Below, piece by piece: positions 42,001-49,826 of a DNA stretch of 64,000 nt. Both the position numbers and the translations under genes were made by a program. Where the stretch lies: assembly GCF_036588685.1 (NCBI RefSeq), contig NC_086384.1, forward strand, positions 14,770,195 through 14,834,194, written 5' to 3'. Positions within the stretch are counted from its first letter, which is position 1. Each line of letters starts with the position of its first letter. Origin of the DNA: Mytilus trossulus. Its lineage: Eukaryota > Mollusca > Bivalvia > Mytilida > Mytilidae. The notes under the pieces are model-generated. The model was not told the DNA's origin. It saw only the letters and a program-made list of their open reading frames with translations, and ran no database searches.

Positions 42001-45000
42001 TGTACCATTCATACTAAGGAAACTTATGAACTGATTCGTGTTAAAAGCTGTTGTTGAGTATCCCTGCAGTAAAGCTTTTCTAAGTATCAAGCATATATAG
42101 TTTGCCTGCTATTGCTATGGTGATACCCTTTAATTATGTGGTCTGTTGCAGAGCCTATAGAATACCTTTGTTGAAAATCAAGAGAACTAATTTATCTTGC
42201 TTGCATGCTTGCAGATATCCTTTGTTAGCTACATTCCTATTCACTAGTAGTTAGATGCGTTGTATCAGTCCGTCCTTCCATGATAACTACAAGTTGTTCC
42301 AGGCGTTTATTGTACAATTTAGCGTGATCTGCATGATTGGAGATTGGTACAATACCTCTGCCAGACCGTGTGAAGTCAATCTATTTTATTATTTTGGAAA
42401 GATCAACTCTGAGGATAAAAGATTCTTGGCTTTCTTTCTGTGTCTTTTATTCTGCCTATTTGCTATGTTGTCAAGTTTTATCAATCATCAAGCAGGATAC
42501 TGGTGATTTGACATCTCCAGCTTTTACTTTGGCTAAGGAAATATGTCTTGTAGTACAGGTGCACAGTCATGTCCCATTTTTGTCGATTTTTTAATTTTGA
42601 AGTATCATGGTGATCTTCAGGTACAGCACAACAGAAAAAATACATTGCAGTCATTGTTTGTGTTGATTCAATATCACTTAATAGTGTCTATTTACTTCTT
42701 GTTTTCTTTCAACTGGCAATTTATCTTCAACATCTGAAGTATGTTTTCCCTTTTACTGATGAAATATTTTGAGGTCTGAAAATTTGTTTGACAAGATTTA
42801 TTTCGTCTGGAGTGCTTCTGCAGTTCCATAACCCTCATTCAACTGTTTCCAATTGAGCGAAAGGGAAACCAATTCAAGACCCAACATCGTTGTATGCCTT
42901 CATCAAAAAGAGTTATTGCCAGCTCAAATCTCTATGTCTGTTCTGTTTGGATTTGCTTGACATTGCATGCAATCCCTCACATGTCCTGTCTTGCCGTTTC
43001 ACACATTCCTTCTAGTCTGAACGCCCATTTTGTTCTTCTGATATCCTGCTCCAGTGTTTTAGAAATCTACAATTTTGATCTTTTCCAACAACAACGTTCA
43101 GTCATAAATTGTATCATATATACGTAATTTCTGTTTTTAAAAGTTACTTAGGCAAACGTGTAAGTATCAGCTAGAAATTTTTATACTGATATCTTTATTT
43201 TGTAAACATGTGCATGCCTTATCTGACCATTTTATAAATATCCAATGCATATTAGTAAAAAAGAGTGTGAATGCAAACAGTGAATAAATAAGATTAGCGA
43301 ATAATTTTATATTGGAAATTCATGTTTTCAAAATGGCCATTATTCAAAATGGCTACCAAAAAATTAATACATAAGAAGTTCTTATCATCTGTGATGAATA
43401 TACTATATGACTTTATAATAACTTCCTGCAGCAAGCGCTTAACTGATAAGTAAAAGTGAACACGATTACTAAGGAAATGCAAATGTGTAAAGGTAGTATT
43501 AAGTTGTACTACTCTGTAAATATGGAGGACAATGTGATAAAACATGGTAGACAGAGTGAGTTTTGACAAAACATAGGCTCGCTTTTCGTCCTGTTTACAT
43601 AGCTCAAACAAATATAAGCAATTGTTGCTTGTTTCTGGATCCCTATTGTGAATATGTGTTTATAATTTATACTTGTATTTATCATAATAAAAAAAAATAT
43701 TGTTTAAACTAAACAAATACATTTGTATATCTTCGACATTGGTTTTTTTCTAAATTTTCATCGAATAATGACTACTATTTTTGGCTTAAACAACCAAAGA
43801 TTTTTCAAGATGGCCGCCATGCAATATTCAATATGGGTAACATTTCCAAAAACTTTTGTTCAACAAGACAATTGGGATCAGCACTGTTATTCTATTACCC
43901 AGGTTTCATGTCAATATCTTCTCTAATATTTTTTTCCTAATTTTTTTTATTAATCTATAAAGATCAAGTGGCCTCCATTTTAAAATGGCTGCCACTTCCG
44001 CAAATTTCGACTTTCAGAGTGGGTCCATAGCTTAAAATGTTGTCCATGACATATACTACCACTATTCCAAATTTCATGCTTTTACCACATTCTGAGCAAT
44101 TTTGTCAAAAATCTGCACAAATCGACTGGACTATTATAAACAATGTCATAATACCTATTCCTGTTGGAATAAATATTCTATACCATTTATTCCGTTAGGA
44201 CCATTCACTGTAATATTTATTCCTGTGGAAATAATGTTCCAGAATATTTCTTCCTTTTGGAACTTATATTATGAAGGAACTTCTATTCCGTGACGATATG
44301 ATTATAAGGACTTCTCTTTTAAATCAACAATTTTTTGTAAGGTTAAAAGTTTATTCACTATAAAATTGTTTCCAATGAACGCAATATAGATATATATTTG
44401 AGTATTTCCTAGTAAAAATGGCACCTCTTTCATCATGTTCATATACGGCTCTAATTTTGTGGCATCAATTCCAAATAAAGGTCTCTAAATATACCATATA
44501 TCAATGTATATATATCATGTATATCAGGAAATTTGATTTCAAGTCTAATTTTGAAGTCCTCCTCAGTTTTAAAAGTGAAAAAAAAACAACACAAATATTT
44601 TACAGACTAGAATAATGCATCTTTTATCAAATAAATAAACAACATGCATGTAATATGGGCTTTGATCTTTGTTGGAGGCTGTAGGGTGACCTTCAGTTGT
44701 TACTTTCTGTGTTATTAGGTTTCTTGTCAGGAAGAGTTGTCTCATTGGCAACCATATGCATCATGTGCATACCACATCTTCTTTTTAAAAATAATGTCAC
44801 TTTTTTAATATTGGTAAAATGATATTTTGTACATACATTTATATACATGTATATTAATATCTATACATTTTGTATAATCTCTTGCTAGATATTGCATTGA
44901 CTATTTACAGCTTGTTTAGTGTTCTTAAACTTACCCTGGCCTGCACCTGCAAGAAAATAAAATAATGAATTTATATTTATGTGTTCAAAAAGTAGTTAAA

Positions 45001-46126
45001 GTTTAATATATTGTCACATAAAACAGATGCCAAATTAATTATGAAATCTGGCATTTACATGATTTAAGGGGTTTTAAATAAAGTATTCATATTCAATTAC
45101 CGTAATCAGATGTGTATAGTACATGTATTCAGATGTAAATGCTGGGAGAGATTTCTGAGAAGGGGGTGCAAATTATATATTCATGATATATGCATACATT
45201 GATTTTAATGATTCAATGAGTACCAACTAATAATTAATGAAATAAACATAGATCTTTCTTTGTTTTAGCACTATTTATTCACCAACATAAATATTAAAAT
45301 TTATGTATTTCATGTATTCATCCTGTATAAAACATAATCCCTAATCCATACAAGAGGGTCTCATTGGTAGGGTATGATCTGGGATCCCGCTTCTTGTTTA
45401 ATGATAATCCTGTATCCTTCTCCTTGTTGCCATAAATTAGTGCATGTAAGGCCATAATAAATAATAGGTTTGTTTGCCCAAACGCTACCTACCCAGATAA
45501 AGCTGCCTACTCAAATTCTTTTATTGTGCTGATTTGAAGAAGGTTTTTTTTTAATCAAATAGGCATGAACTTGATGAAGACTTATCATGCTTATACTTCA
45601 ATTTCTTTTTTTGAAAAAAAAAAGAAAATGCCTACCTACCTACCCACTGTCTCAACCTTTGGGTAGGGTTTGCCAAAACAAAATATTTTTTTAAGTGTGG
45701 CCTAATTTCCTGTGTCCCACTAGTCCAAACAATTATGACGTCTGGCAAGGCTATTTCAATTTTTCTCTGGGAAGTTGAAGGAAGGCGTCCCAGAAAAAAT
45801 TCAAATAGACTTGCCAGACATCATCATTATTTGGACTGGTGTCCCGCCTGACATTGTTTCCCGTTTTCATGCTTAATTATTTCACGTGTCACGCTTAAAA
45901 AAATTCTGGCAATCCTGCGTCACGAATAAATCCCAATGATAGGTACACAAACAATTATGGATATTACTTCTGACTGGCAAGATATAATTATTTTCATAAC
46001 TTTGTTTGGACTCGAGATCACTGAAGTCAAGTAACAGAGAAAGCTGTGACATATGATTAATGCTTCTGTACATATTGTGGAATGACAACATAAATTACCT
46101 AGTGGTGTCACTCGAATTTCTGTCAT
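21062..46126 (-). CDS. INTS11: Integrator complex subunit 11, RNA endonuclease (18 coding exons)
   Basis: Exons: 46126-46099, 44946-44935, 40119-40034, 37252-37173, 36485-36374, 35925-35809, 34442-34344, 32737-32564, 31749-31630, 31285-31190, 30656-30534, 30142-30053, 28865-28703, 28124-28014, 27371-27307, 26876-26734, 26020-25897, 21118-21062. They sum to 1800 nt (599 residues; human is about 600), with every phase consistent. INTS11 is the metallo-beta-lactamase/beta-CASP nuclease of Integrator, which cleaves snRNA precursors and promoter-proximal nascent transcripts in the nucleus. Visible motifs: HFHLDH at 70-75, GH159, GD180, ITE205ST, beta-CASP SAH394AD and VH416GE, so the active site looks complete. 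The C-terminal end ([18 protein letters not shown]) matches the INTS9-binding end of the family. The start is the ATG at 46126 ([18 protein letters not shown]); the TTG and ATG context upstream gives nothing better. Introns carry at least a dozen mobile elements. The gene is divergent from CPTP. Confidence 0.97.
22029..22290 (+). repeat. Interspersed repeat family B, one partial and one fuller copy
   Basis: Two starts (TAAATACCAGGACTAAATTT at about 22044 and ATATCAGGACCAAATTTAG at about 22107) are each followed by the CGTTTCGTCTACA motif. The second continues through GACTCATCAGTGACGCTC and GCTAAGGTAATCTATG. Lies in the last intron of INTS11. Confidence 0.82.
22405..23070. mobile_element. Non-autonomous element with terminal hairpins and three ~191-bp internal repeats
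   Basis: One end is the perfect palindrome GGGTTCCCCGGAACCC (22409-22424). The other has the hairpin TCGACAAAAGTCGA (22-23.06 kb, near 23042-23055) after a GACGACGACGG tract. Between them AAGCTTCTGTC(C/T)AAGTTT occurs at 22523, 22715 and 22906, marking three tandem units of 191-192 bp. No protein is encoded. The plan, hairpins bracketing an internal tandem array, recalls bivalve pearl/Helentron-type non-autonomous elements; that assignment is an inference. Confidence 0.7.
24155..24366. mobile_element. MITE with ACTGTGGATTCATT termini
   Basis: Begins ACTGTGGATTCATTAA and ends AATGAATCCACACTTAG. A related copy is at 56025-56245. About 210 bp, no coding capacity, in the last intron of INTS11. 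A fragment of the SINE family D (TGCCTGTACCAAGTCAGG) sits immediately before it at 24060-24140. Confidence 0.8.
24925..25795. mobile_element. Element with a perfect 20-bp palindrome and five ~163-bp core repeats
   Basis: CCTGTCAAAATTTTGACAGG at 24932-24951 is a perfect palindrome inside a longer imperfect one. After a GTCCGTTTGTCCGTCGTC tract, ATGTC(G/C) followed by a GCC/CACC variant and CTCAAAAAC recurs at about 25003, 25168, 25329, 25493 and 25656, a period of 161-165 bp. Later units accumulate G-rich stretches. The far end is near a GCGCTCATGGCGC palindrome at about 25768. No ORF. Inside the last INTS11 intron, directly before exon 17. Confidence 0.72.
26294..26712. mobile_element. TTAA-type MITE interrupted by a second insertion
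   Basis: The left end AATTAAGGTGGAACCAAATA and the internal phrases TTTGACAAACACTAATTTTGATCAT and TCCCTGTAGTGTTATGTACC match the MITE at 29093-29374, partly in reverse. About 150 bp near 26460-26580 (GCGCAAGCCAGGGCCGACCG) has no counterpart there and looks like a nested insertion. In the INTS11 intron between exons 16 and 17. Confidence 0.6.
27560..27700 (-). repeat. tRNA-derived SINE fragment
   Basis: Shares GTCAATTAAGGTGGGAGTC and the B-box-like GGGTTTGAACTC with the copies at 20455-20660 and 31925-32090; diverged. Lies in an INTS11 intron. Confidence 0.5.
28240..28570. repeat. Two SINE fragments
   Basis: 28285-28445 has GTGCCTGGAGAGACCCACC and GTCAATTATCATTAAAGT, matching the tRNA-derived SINE at 31925-32090. 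28470-28570 has AAAATGCCTGTACCAG, ATGACAGTTGTTGTCCAT and TTTGAGCTTTTGATTTTGC, a fragment of family D. Both are in an INTS11 intron. Confidence 0.6.
29093..29374. mobile_element. MITE flanked by TTAA
   Basis: TTAA at 29093-29096 and 29371-29374 encloses GGTGGTACCAAACAC at one end and GTGTTGGGTACCACC at the other. No coding capacity. The TTAA target is that of piggyBac-type elements, but the superfamily cannot be proved from a MITE. In the INTS11 intron between exons 12 and 13. Confidence 0.82.
29845..29960 (+). repeat. SINE family D fragment
   Basis: AAAATGCCTGTAGGAAACTT, AAGTCAGGAATATGACAG, TTGTTGTCCATTAATAG and GAGCTTCTGATTTTGCCATT, the same order as in the copies at 24060 and 28470. Intronic in INTS11. 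Confidence 0.65.
31925..32090 (-). repeat. tRNA-derived SINE copy
   Basis: GTGGTACCTGGAGAGAAACACTG, GTCAATTAAGATAGGGATC and GCAAGTGATACAGAAGATGA correspond to blocks of the copy at 20455-20660. Intronic in INTS11, between exons 8 and 9. Confidence 0.55.
32190..32335 (+). repeat. Interspersed repeat family A copy
   Basis: AAAAGATACAAGAGGGACAG, AACTCATAAATCAAGAG, CCTTGGCTAAAAATG and TCACATGACACAACATAC, ending in GAATAAGCAACACGAACCCC. Intronic in INTS11. Confidence 0.82.
33303..34407. repeat. Ten-copy 112-bp tandem array made from the end of INTS11 exon 7
   Basis: CCATGG occurs at 33343, 33455, 33567, 33679, 33791, 33904, 34016, 34128, 34240 and 34352. The period is 112 bp, once 113. Each unit holds the last ~64 nt of exon 7, its GTAAGT donor and ~48 nt of the following intron, including CAAGGTCA twice. 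The highest-coordinate unit is part of the complete exon; the other nine lack the exon's first ~35 nt. Units differ at only a few sites (C/T at the CACC/CACTTGG site, GTGATACC or GTGAGACC), so the expansion is recent or homogenised. Confidence 0.97.
34344..34442 (-). other. INTS11: INTS11 coding exon 7, source of the tandem array
   Basis: A 99-nt exon with 33 codons, phase 0 at both ends: starts [17 protein letters not shown] and ends QQSMVYT before GTAAGT. It carries the catalytic His in AGH159. The exon spells Gln as CAA within TTCCAAGTGAGAG, while seven of the ten array units read CAGGTGAGA at this site, which is a strong splice-donor consensus. The donor at 34342-34343 must be used: read-through would hit an in-frame TAG in the next unit. 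Confidence 0.92.
35165..35475 (+). mobile_element. SINE family D, near-intact copy
   Basis: GGGAGAAGGTTTGGATCC, AAATGTTTGCACCTGTCC, GATGTACAGTAGTTGTCG, CCGTTGGTTTTCCCG, GGTTTTACACTAG and GGGCCCTTTATAGCTTG, then GAGCCAAGGCTCCGTG. It is nearly identical over about 245 bp to 57905-58150, implying recent activity. In the INTS11 intron between exons 6 and 7. Confidence 0.85.
37961..39270 (-). mobile_element. Hairpin-ended element with ~500-bp internal repeats, copy 1
   Basis: The low end has GGCTCTAAAGAGCC next to GTGTCGCTCACC; the high end is the hairpin AGCTCACTTGGCCC-TTT-GGGCCAGGTGAGCT after a GACGGACGACGGAC tract. Internally GGGCAATAACTC(T/C)(T/A)AAAG occurs at about 38209 and 38709, a period of 500 bp. 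It is the reverse complement of the family at 51513-53412. No ORF. The hairpin near one end followed by a T-rich target suggests a Helitron/Helentron-like non-autonomous element, as an inference. In the INTS11 intron between exons 3 and 4. Confidence 0.78.
40236..44133. mobile_element. 3.9-kb element with long terminal inverted repeats and TTA target duplication
   Basis: Starts TAGTCCAGTCGA and ends TCGACTGGACTA. Both sides are flanked by TTA (40233-40235, 44134-44136), the TWA-type duplication of PIF/Harbinger elements. The inverted similarity extends far inward: ATTGCTCAGA(T)TGTGGTAAAAGCAT near each end, then a segment with TCAAAATGTCTATGTCTG-like sequence at 40920-41030 (minus) and 42900-42960 (plus). 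The arms are therefore about 0.8-1.2 kb. The 1.7-kb centre has only short ORFs (for example 41326-41538) and no recognised transposase, so it is probably non-autonomous. Sits in INTS11 intron 2. Confidence 0.75.
44935..44946 (-). other. INTS11: INTS11 microexon 2, 12 nt
   Basis: GTGCAGGCCAGG flanked by TTTTCTTGCAG upstream and GTAAGT downstream on the minus strand. It joins the phase-1 end of exon 1 and the phase-1 start of exon 3 to complete PLGAGQDVGRS, the conserved N-terminal family sequence. Leaving it out would keep the frame but delete four invariant residues. Confidence 0.92.
45716..45845. mobile_element. Foldback/MITE in INTS11 intron 1
   Basis: AGTCCAAACAATTATGACGT with CTGGCAAGGCTATTTCAA on the left, and TTCAAATAGACTTGCCAG with CATTATTTGGACT on the right, form an imperfect inverted repeat of about 55 bp per arm. 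Confidence 0.75.
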
Positions 46127-46213
46127 TTTCAAATATTAATCTTTAAATTATGTTATGAATTTGGGAGATAGTTCTACTTTTGCATCTACTTTTCTGAGTT
46201 GAAGCATGGTAGT

Positions 46214-46776
46214 ACTTCATTTGCCACAGCGGCTTAGCCCGGCTTAGCCCGGTTGACGCTTCCGGTATAGGCACAGTCGCTTCATTTGCTGTAAAATCAG
46301 CCGCCGGCGCAAATAGGCATACGCCGCTCTCGCCGGTGTACACTAACCGGCAAGCAATCAGCCGGTCATAAAAGTATGGCGGAAAGTGCAATTTTAGATA
46401 AATTAGCGGAATTTAAAAGGTGAATCTTGATTTTTGTCAATCAGACTTAGTATGATACATGATACTGAATTAGTCCACTACGACGATATTAAATTGCCAT
46501 GCTATATTCTATTTTTCAAATTTATAAAATTAACTCGGAGAAACGTTTTTATGATGAATAAGGCCTCAGAAAAAAAGACTGAATCTTAAAAATATATATT
46601 TATTGTTAATAGGTTCATATTTTATATTTCCTAGCTTAGAAAGCAAAAAAGTATAAATTTGAACTTCTGTCGCCATCTTTAAATCAGCCGGTTCCACTCG
46701 TTTTATTTTCAGCCATATTTAACCCGGTCACGTGATAGGGCGAACCGGGCATAGCCCGAACTAGAACAAATGAAGC
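46214..46776. mobile_element. Possible inverted-repeat insertion in the divergent promoter
   Basis: The left end CTTCATTTGCC...GGCTTAGCCCGG and the right end (reverse-complemented) CTTCATTTGTTC...GGGCTATGCCCGG match over about 35 bp with gaps. The interior has repeated CCGG-containing words. Weaker than the other elements because the termini are imperfect and no clear target duplication was found. Confidence 0.45.
46376..46419 (+). other. Candidate short first coding exon of unknown gene
   Basis: ATGGCGGAAAGTGC opens a 14-codon reading frame (MAESAILDKLAEFK) that ends at AAAAG|GTGAATC, a good splice donor. It is not part of CPTP or INTS11. It could be an alternative upstream exon, the start of a gene on the plus strand, or part of the inverted-repeat element around it. 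No partner exon was found. Confidence 0.3.
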
Positions 46777-47240
46777 AGCCCCCATGATACGTCCGGAACT
46801 CTTTAACCGTATTCTCTCTAAAATTAGTCAGAACCAAGTTAAGTTCTGGAAAGATTGTCCTTTTTTAGAATCATAAAAGATACGTTAATAATATATCGAA
46901 TTTTAAACAATATAAAATAACAACGTCCTCATGTCTGAAAAATTATACGACGAAAATTTAAAACCAGAAATTAACACAATATAAAGCAAGCAAAACATAA
47001 AACAAAACTCAAACAAATTACATGCTTTTTTGTATGTGAATATCATTTTGTTTGAAAAAGGTTGGTTGTTACAGGTTGCTATTTTGAATCTAACTCGGTA
47101 AATTGTAATACCATAAAGTACTCTCAAAAGAAACTAGCCTGCCGATTCTTATTTACTTTATCATCGCAACAACGTTTTAACTAACGTGTGTTTACCGCTG
47201 CTAATCAAGATTTACTTGCTTTGTTTACGGAGACAACAAA

Positions 47241-49639
47241 ATGGCATCGCATGATAGTTTTGATATCGAACGACTTTATAAGTTGTTCCATAGCTGTATA
47301 AAAGATGACGACACGATTGATATGGACGAATATGTGAATGCATACGAAGAATTATCAAAGTAAATTATTTAAACGGTCAAGGCTATATTTTTACAGAAAC
47401 TTTCCACTCAATTTCCAGTCCAATAATTGACATGTATAAATATATTATGTGGAATCCGGGTCCGTTCACCCTGATGCATGTTCGACCTAGAGTCGGTTCG
47501 CCCTGATTTTATTCTTTTTTTTAATATTTGTCTTATTGCCGAATGTCTAATCATTGTTAATATGAGACAGGCATTACATGTACCTGTGAAAGGGTACGAC
47601 GTCTGTAATATGAGGCAGACATAACCTGTGTTAGGGAACGAAGTCTGTATGATTTTTTTTGAATAACTTAAAAATCTGTTAATAAAGAAACAGAAAATCA
47701 AATACTCTAACCTTTACCAAGTTGGTTCTGTTGTTATGGATTTTACTTGTGATGTTCTTTAAGTTATGACGTCAGTTATGAAGTCAGTTATGTTGTTATG
47801 ACGTAAACAAAGAAACGCAATCATCAGGTAACCATAACGTTTATTCATATCAAATACATTTAAGAGAATCATTAAAAATGAAATTGTTATTGTGTTCCTT
47901 GAGTTCCTATATTTTACTAGACTACTTGAAGTCGCATGACAACGAGCATGATGAGACGTGAAAAGGAAACTTCTAGATTTCTACGTTAATGCGAGAAAAT
48001 GGAAGAGTCTGAAAAAAGTTAACTATTCTGTGTTCCTCCAGCATGACAGATCATTAGTAATGTTAGTAGAATGAAACAGTCACACCTAACATTCTAATGA
48101 CTATGACCTGGAAGCCTGGGTATAATTAAGGTGGTCTCATTGGTGTCTAAGCATGATGGGGGATTCACCAAATTTTTAACCATGACAAGTAAAAGTCAAA
48201 TAATTAAGTGTGAAAACAGGAAACAAAGTCTAGTGGGACACAGGGAAATTACATGCACTAATATGGCATTCAGTCAAGCGGGATACAGGATTCTTACAAA
48301 ACAAAAAAACAGGATCAGACACTTTTTCTTTCCTTTTATTTCCGGTACATGTATAGCATTGCATAGATGTGGAGAAATTTTGGTTTTTATGCCCCATCTA
48401 GGGGATAATTTTTTTGTCCATACTTTTATCTGTCCAGCAGTCTGTCCCTTCATCCATCTGTCCTGTTTCAGGTTGTTTAAAGCCAATTTTTGATGAAGTT
48501 GAAGTCCAATCAACTTGAAACTTATAGTACTTTATATGCATGTTCCCTATAATAAAAGTCATGCAAGTATCATCTTTCTAATTGGAGTTTTTACCCAAAT
48601 TTACCCAAATATGTTGAAGTCCAATTTTATTTTTTATTGAACTAAAATGATGCTGATTTTGGGTTATAATACCCATTGAATCAGGGTTGGCAAAGTATTT
48701 TCCCATGCTTGGCAATGCTCCAAGAAACAGGCAATACTAAGCATTGATGGAGATCTTGCCCAACCTGTTGAATGGGGAGATCAGTCTAAGTTATAAGAAT
48801 GATGCATAATTAATGTATAGGCAAATCTATAGTCTAATTGCTCGAATGGAATTAAGTAACTCTTGTTATAAAATTGAGAAAATGTGGTATGATTGCAATT
48901 GCCAGTGACAACTACATGTATATTAAATATAGTCCAAATGAAACAGAAATGAACATGAACTTACTATGAGTCACTAAATGACCTTCAACAATGACCTAAA
49001 CCTATTCAATATACATGTAGTCTGCTATTAAAAGCCTAGACATGACAAAATTTTAAACAATTCGAAAGCCAAAAGTCTCATAATCATTGTTAATTTTCTT
49101 TAAAATTATTGTAATTATTATTTTGCAGGTTGTTTGGTATTCTTGGTTCCGTGTTCAGCTTTGTGAACTCCGATGTTGTAGAAAAGGTTGGAATTTTACG
49201 AGACTATAGAAAATCTCCTGAGGCTGCAGATTACGAAACATTTGAGAAAATGATAAAGTATGAAGTGGCCAATAAGATCACAGATAATAAAAAGAAAGCA
49301 TCAGGATCTAGAACATTATTACGACTTCACCGTGCTCTAGAATTTACATCACGTTTAATGCATGACGTTAAAGCAGCCGATGAACATGGGAAGATGTCCC
49401 ACATTACAAAGGAGGCTTATGATGCAACATTGTCTAAACATCACCCATGGTTGATACGAAAGGGGGTCCATGTAGCTGTTTATACTCTGCCAACTAGGAA
49501 GCATTTTATAGAGAAATTACAGGCCAAGGACCCAGTCCAAGGGTTGGAGTACTTAGGAAAGACTGCTGATATTCAGCAGAGGATATTTGATGTAACAGAG
49601 GCTATATACACAAGAGAAAATCTACATGGACTACCTTAA
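47241..49639 (+). CDS. CPTP: Ceramide-1-phosphate transfer protein (GLTP fold), two coding exons
   Basis: Exon 1 47241-47359 (donor AAA|GTAAAT), exon 2 49129-49639 (acceptor TTTTGCAG|G), phase 2, total 209 residues; the human protein is 214. CPTP is a cytosolic GLTP-fold protein that moves ceramide-1-phosphate between the trans-Golgi, plasma membrane and other membranes. Exon 1 encodes MASHDSFDIERLYKLF and the acidic helix, and exon 2 begins at KLFGILGSVFSF. The phosphate and sphingoid-binding set of the family is present: D55 and K59 in SDVVEK, R101 and R105 in RTLLRLHRAL, and H145 in HHPW. The C-terminus ends LHGLP, like the family. The ATG in AAAATGG is the first in frame after an upstream stop. 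The gene is divergent from INTS11 and shares its promoter region. Confidence 0.96.
48131..48560. repeat. Repeat fragment in the CPTP intron
   Basis: TTTTTATGCCCCATCTAGGG, TCTGTCC-rich tract and GAAGTTGAAGTCCAATCAAC resemble the start of a common mussel element family. The 120-codon ORF across it has no recognisable domain and ends in the repeat, so I do not call it a gene. Confidence 0.4.
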
Positions 49640-49820
49640 TACAGAACATTTTTTAGTTTCTTTACATTAAATTTTTACTGTTTTTTTCAGAGATTTTTAT
49701 CCTTTAGGTTTGTAATTTTCTCCTAGTATGTACTGTAAAAATGTTTTTGTTCTTGGAATCAATATTTAAGCTTATTGTGATATAATTTGTATGTTTATTA
49801 TTTAATACTAACTTTTTGCA

Positions 49821-49826
49821 AATAAA
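49821..49826 (+). terminator. CPTP: Poly(A) signal of CPTP
   Basis: AATAAA about 180 nt past the CPTP stop codon, the first canonical hexamer downstream, in a T-rich 3' UTR. Confidence 0.6.

Larger units (their letters stand above)
46127..47240. promoter_or_regulatory. Shared divergent promoter region of INTS11 and CPTP
   Basis: 1114 bp between the two start codons, which point away from each other. It is clearly more GC-rich than its surroundings from 46230 to 46400, with several CpGs, CTTCCGG (ETS-like), CACGTG at about 46732 and YY1-like GCCATCTT and ATGGCGG motifs. No TATA box stands out. Part of the interval may be an insertion (46214-46776), so the ancestral promoter may have been shorter. 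Transcription start sites cannot be placed from sequence. Confidence 0.7.

Noticed and set aside
42255-43611. Cluster of 60-105 codon ORFs as possible genes
   Set aside because: They fall inside the long-inverted-repeat element, are mutually overlapping and have no recognised domains.
48131-48493. 120-codon plus-strand ORF in the CPTP intron
   Set aside because: No domain, no splice context, overlaps repeat-like sequence and has an overlapping ORF on the other strand.
49130-49639. A complete 169-residue single-exon gene starting at 49130
   Set aside because: The frame begins with TTG right after a TTTTGCAG acceptor and is the second exon of CPTP; the first exon at 47241 completes the fold.
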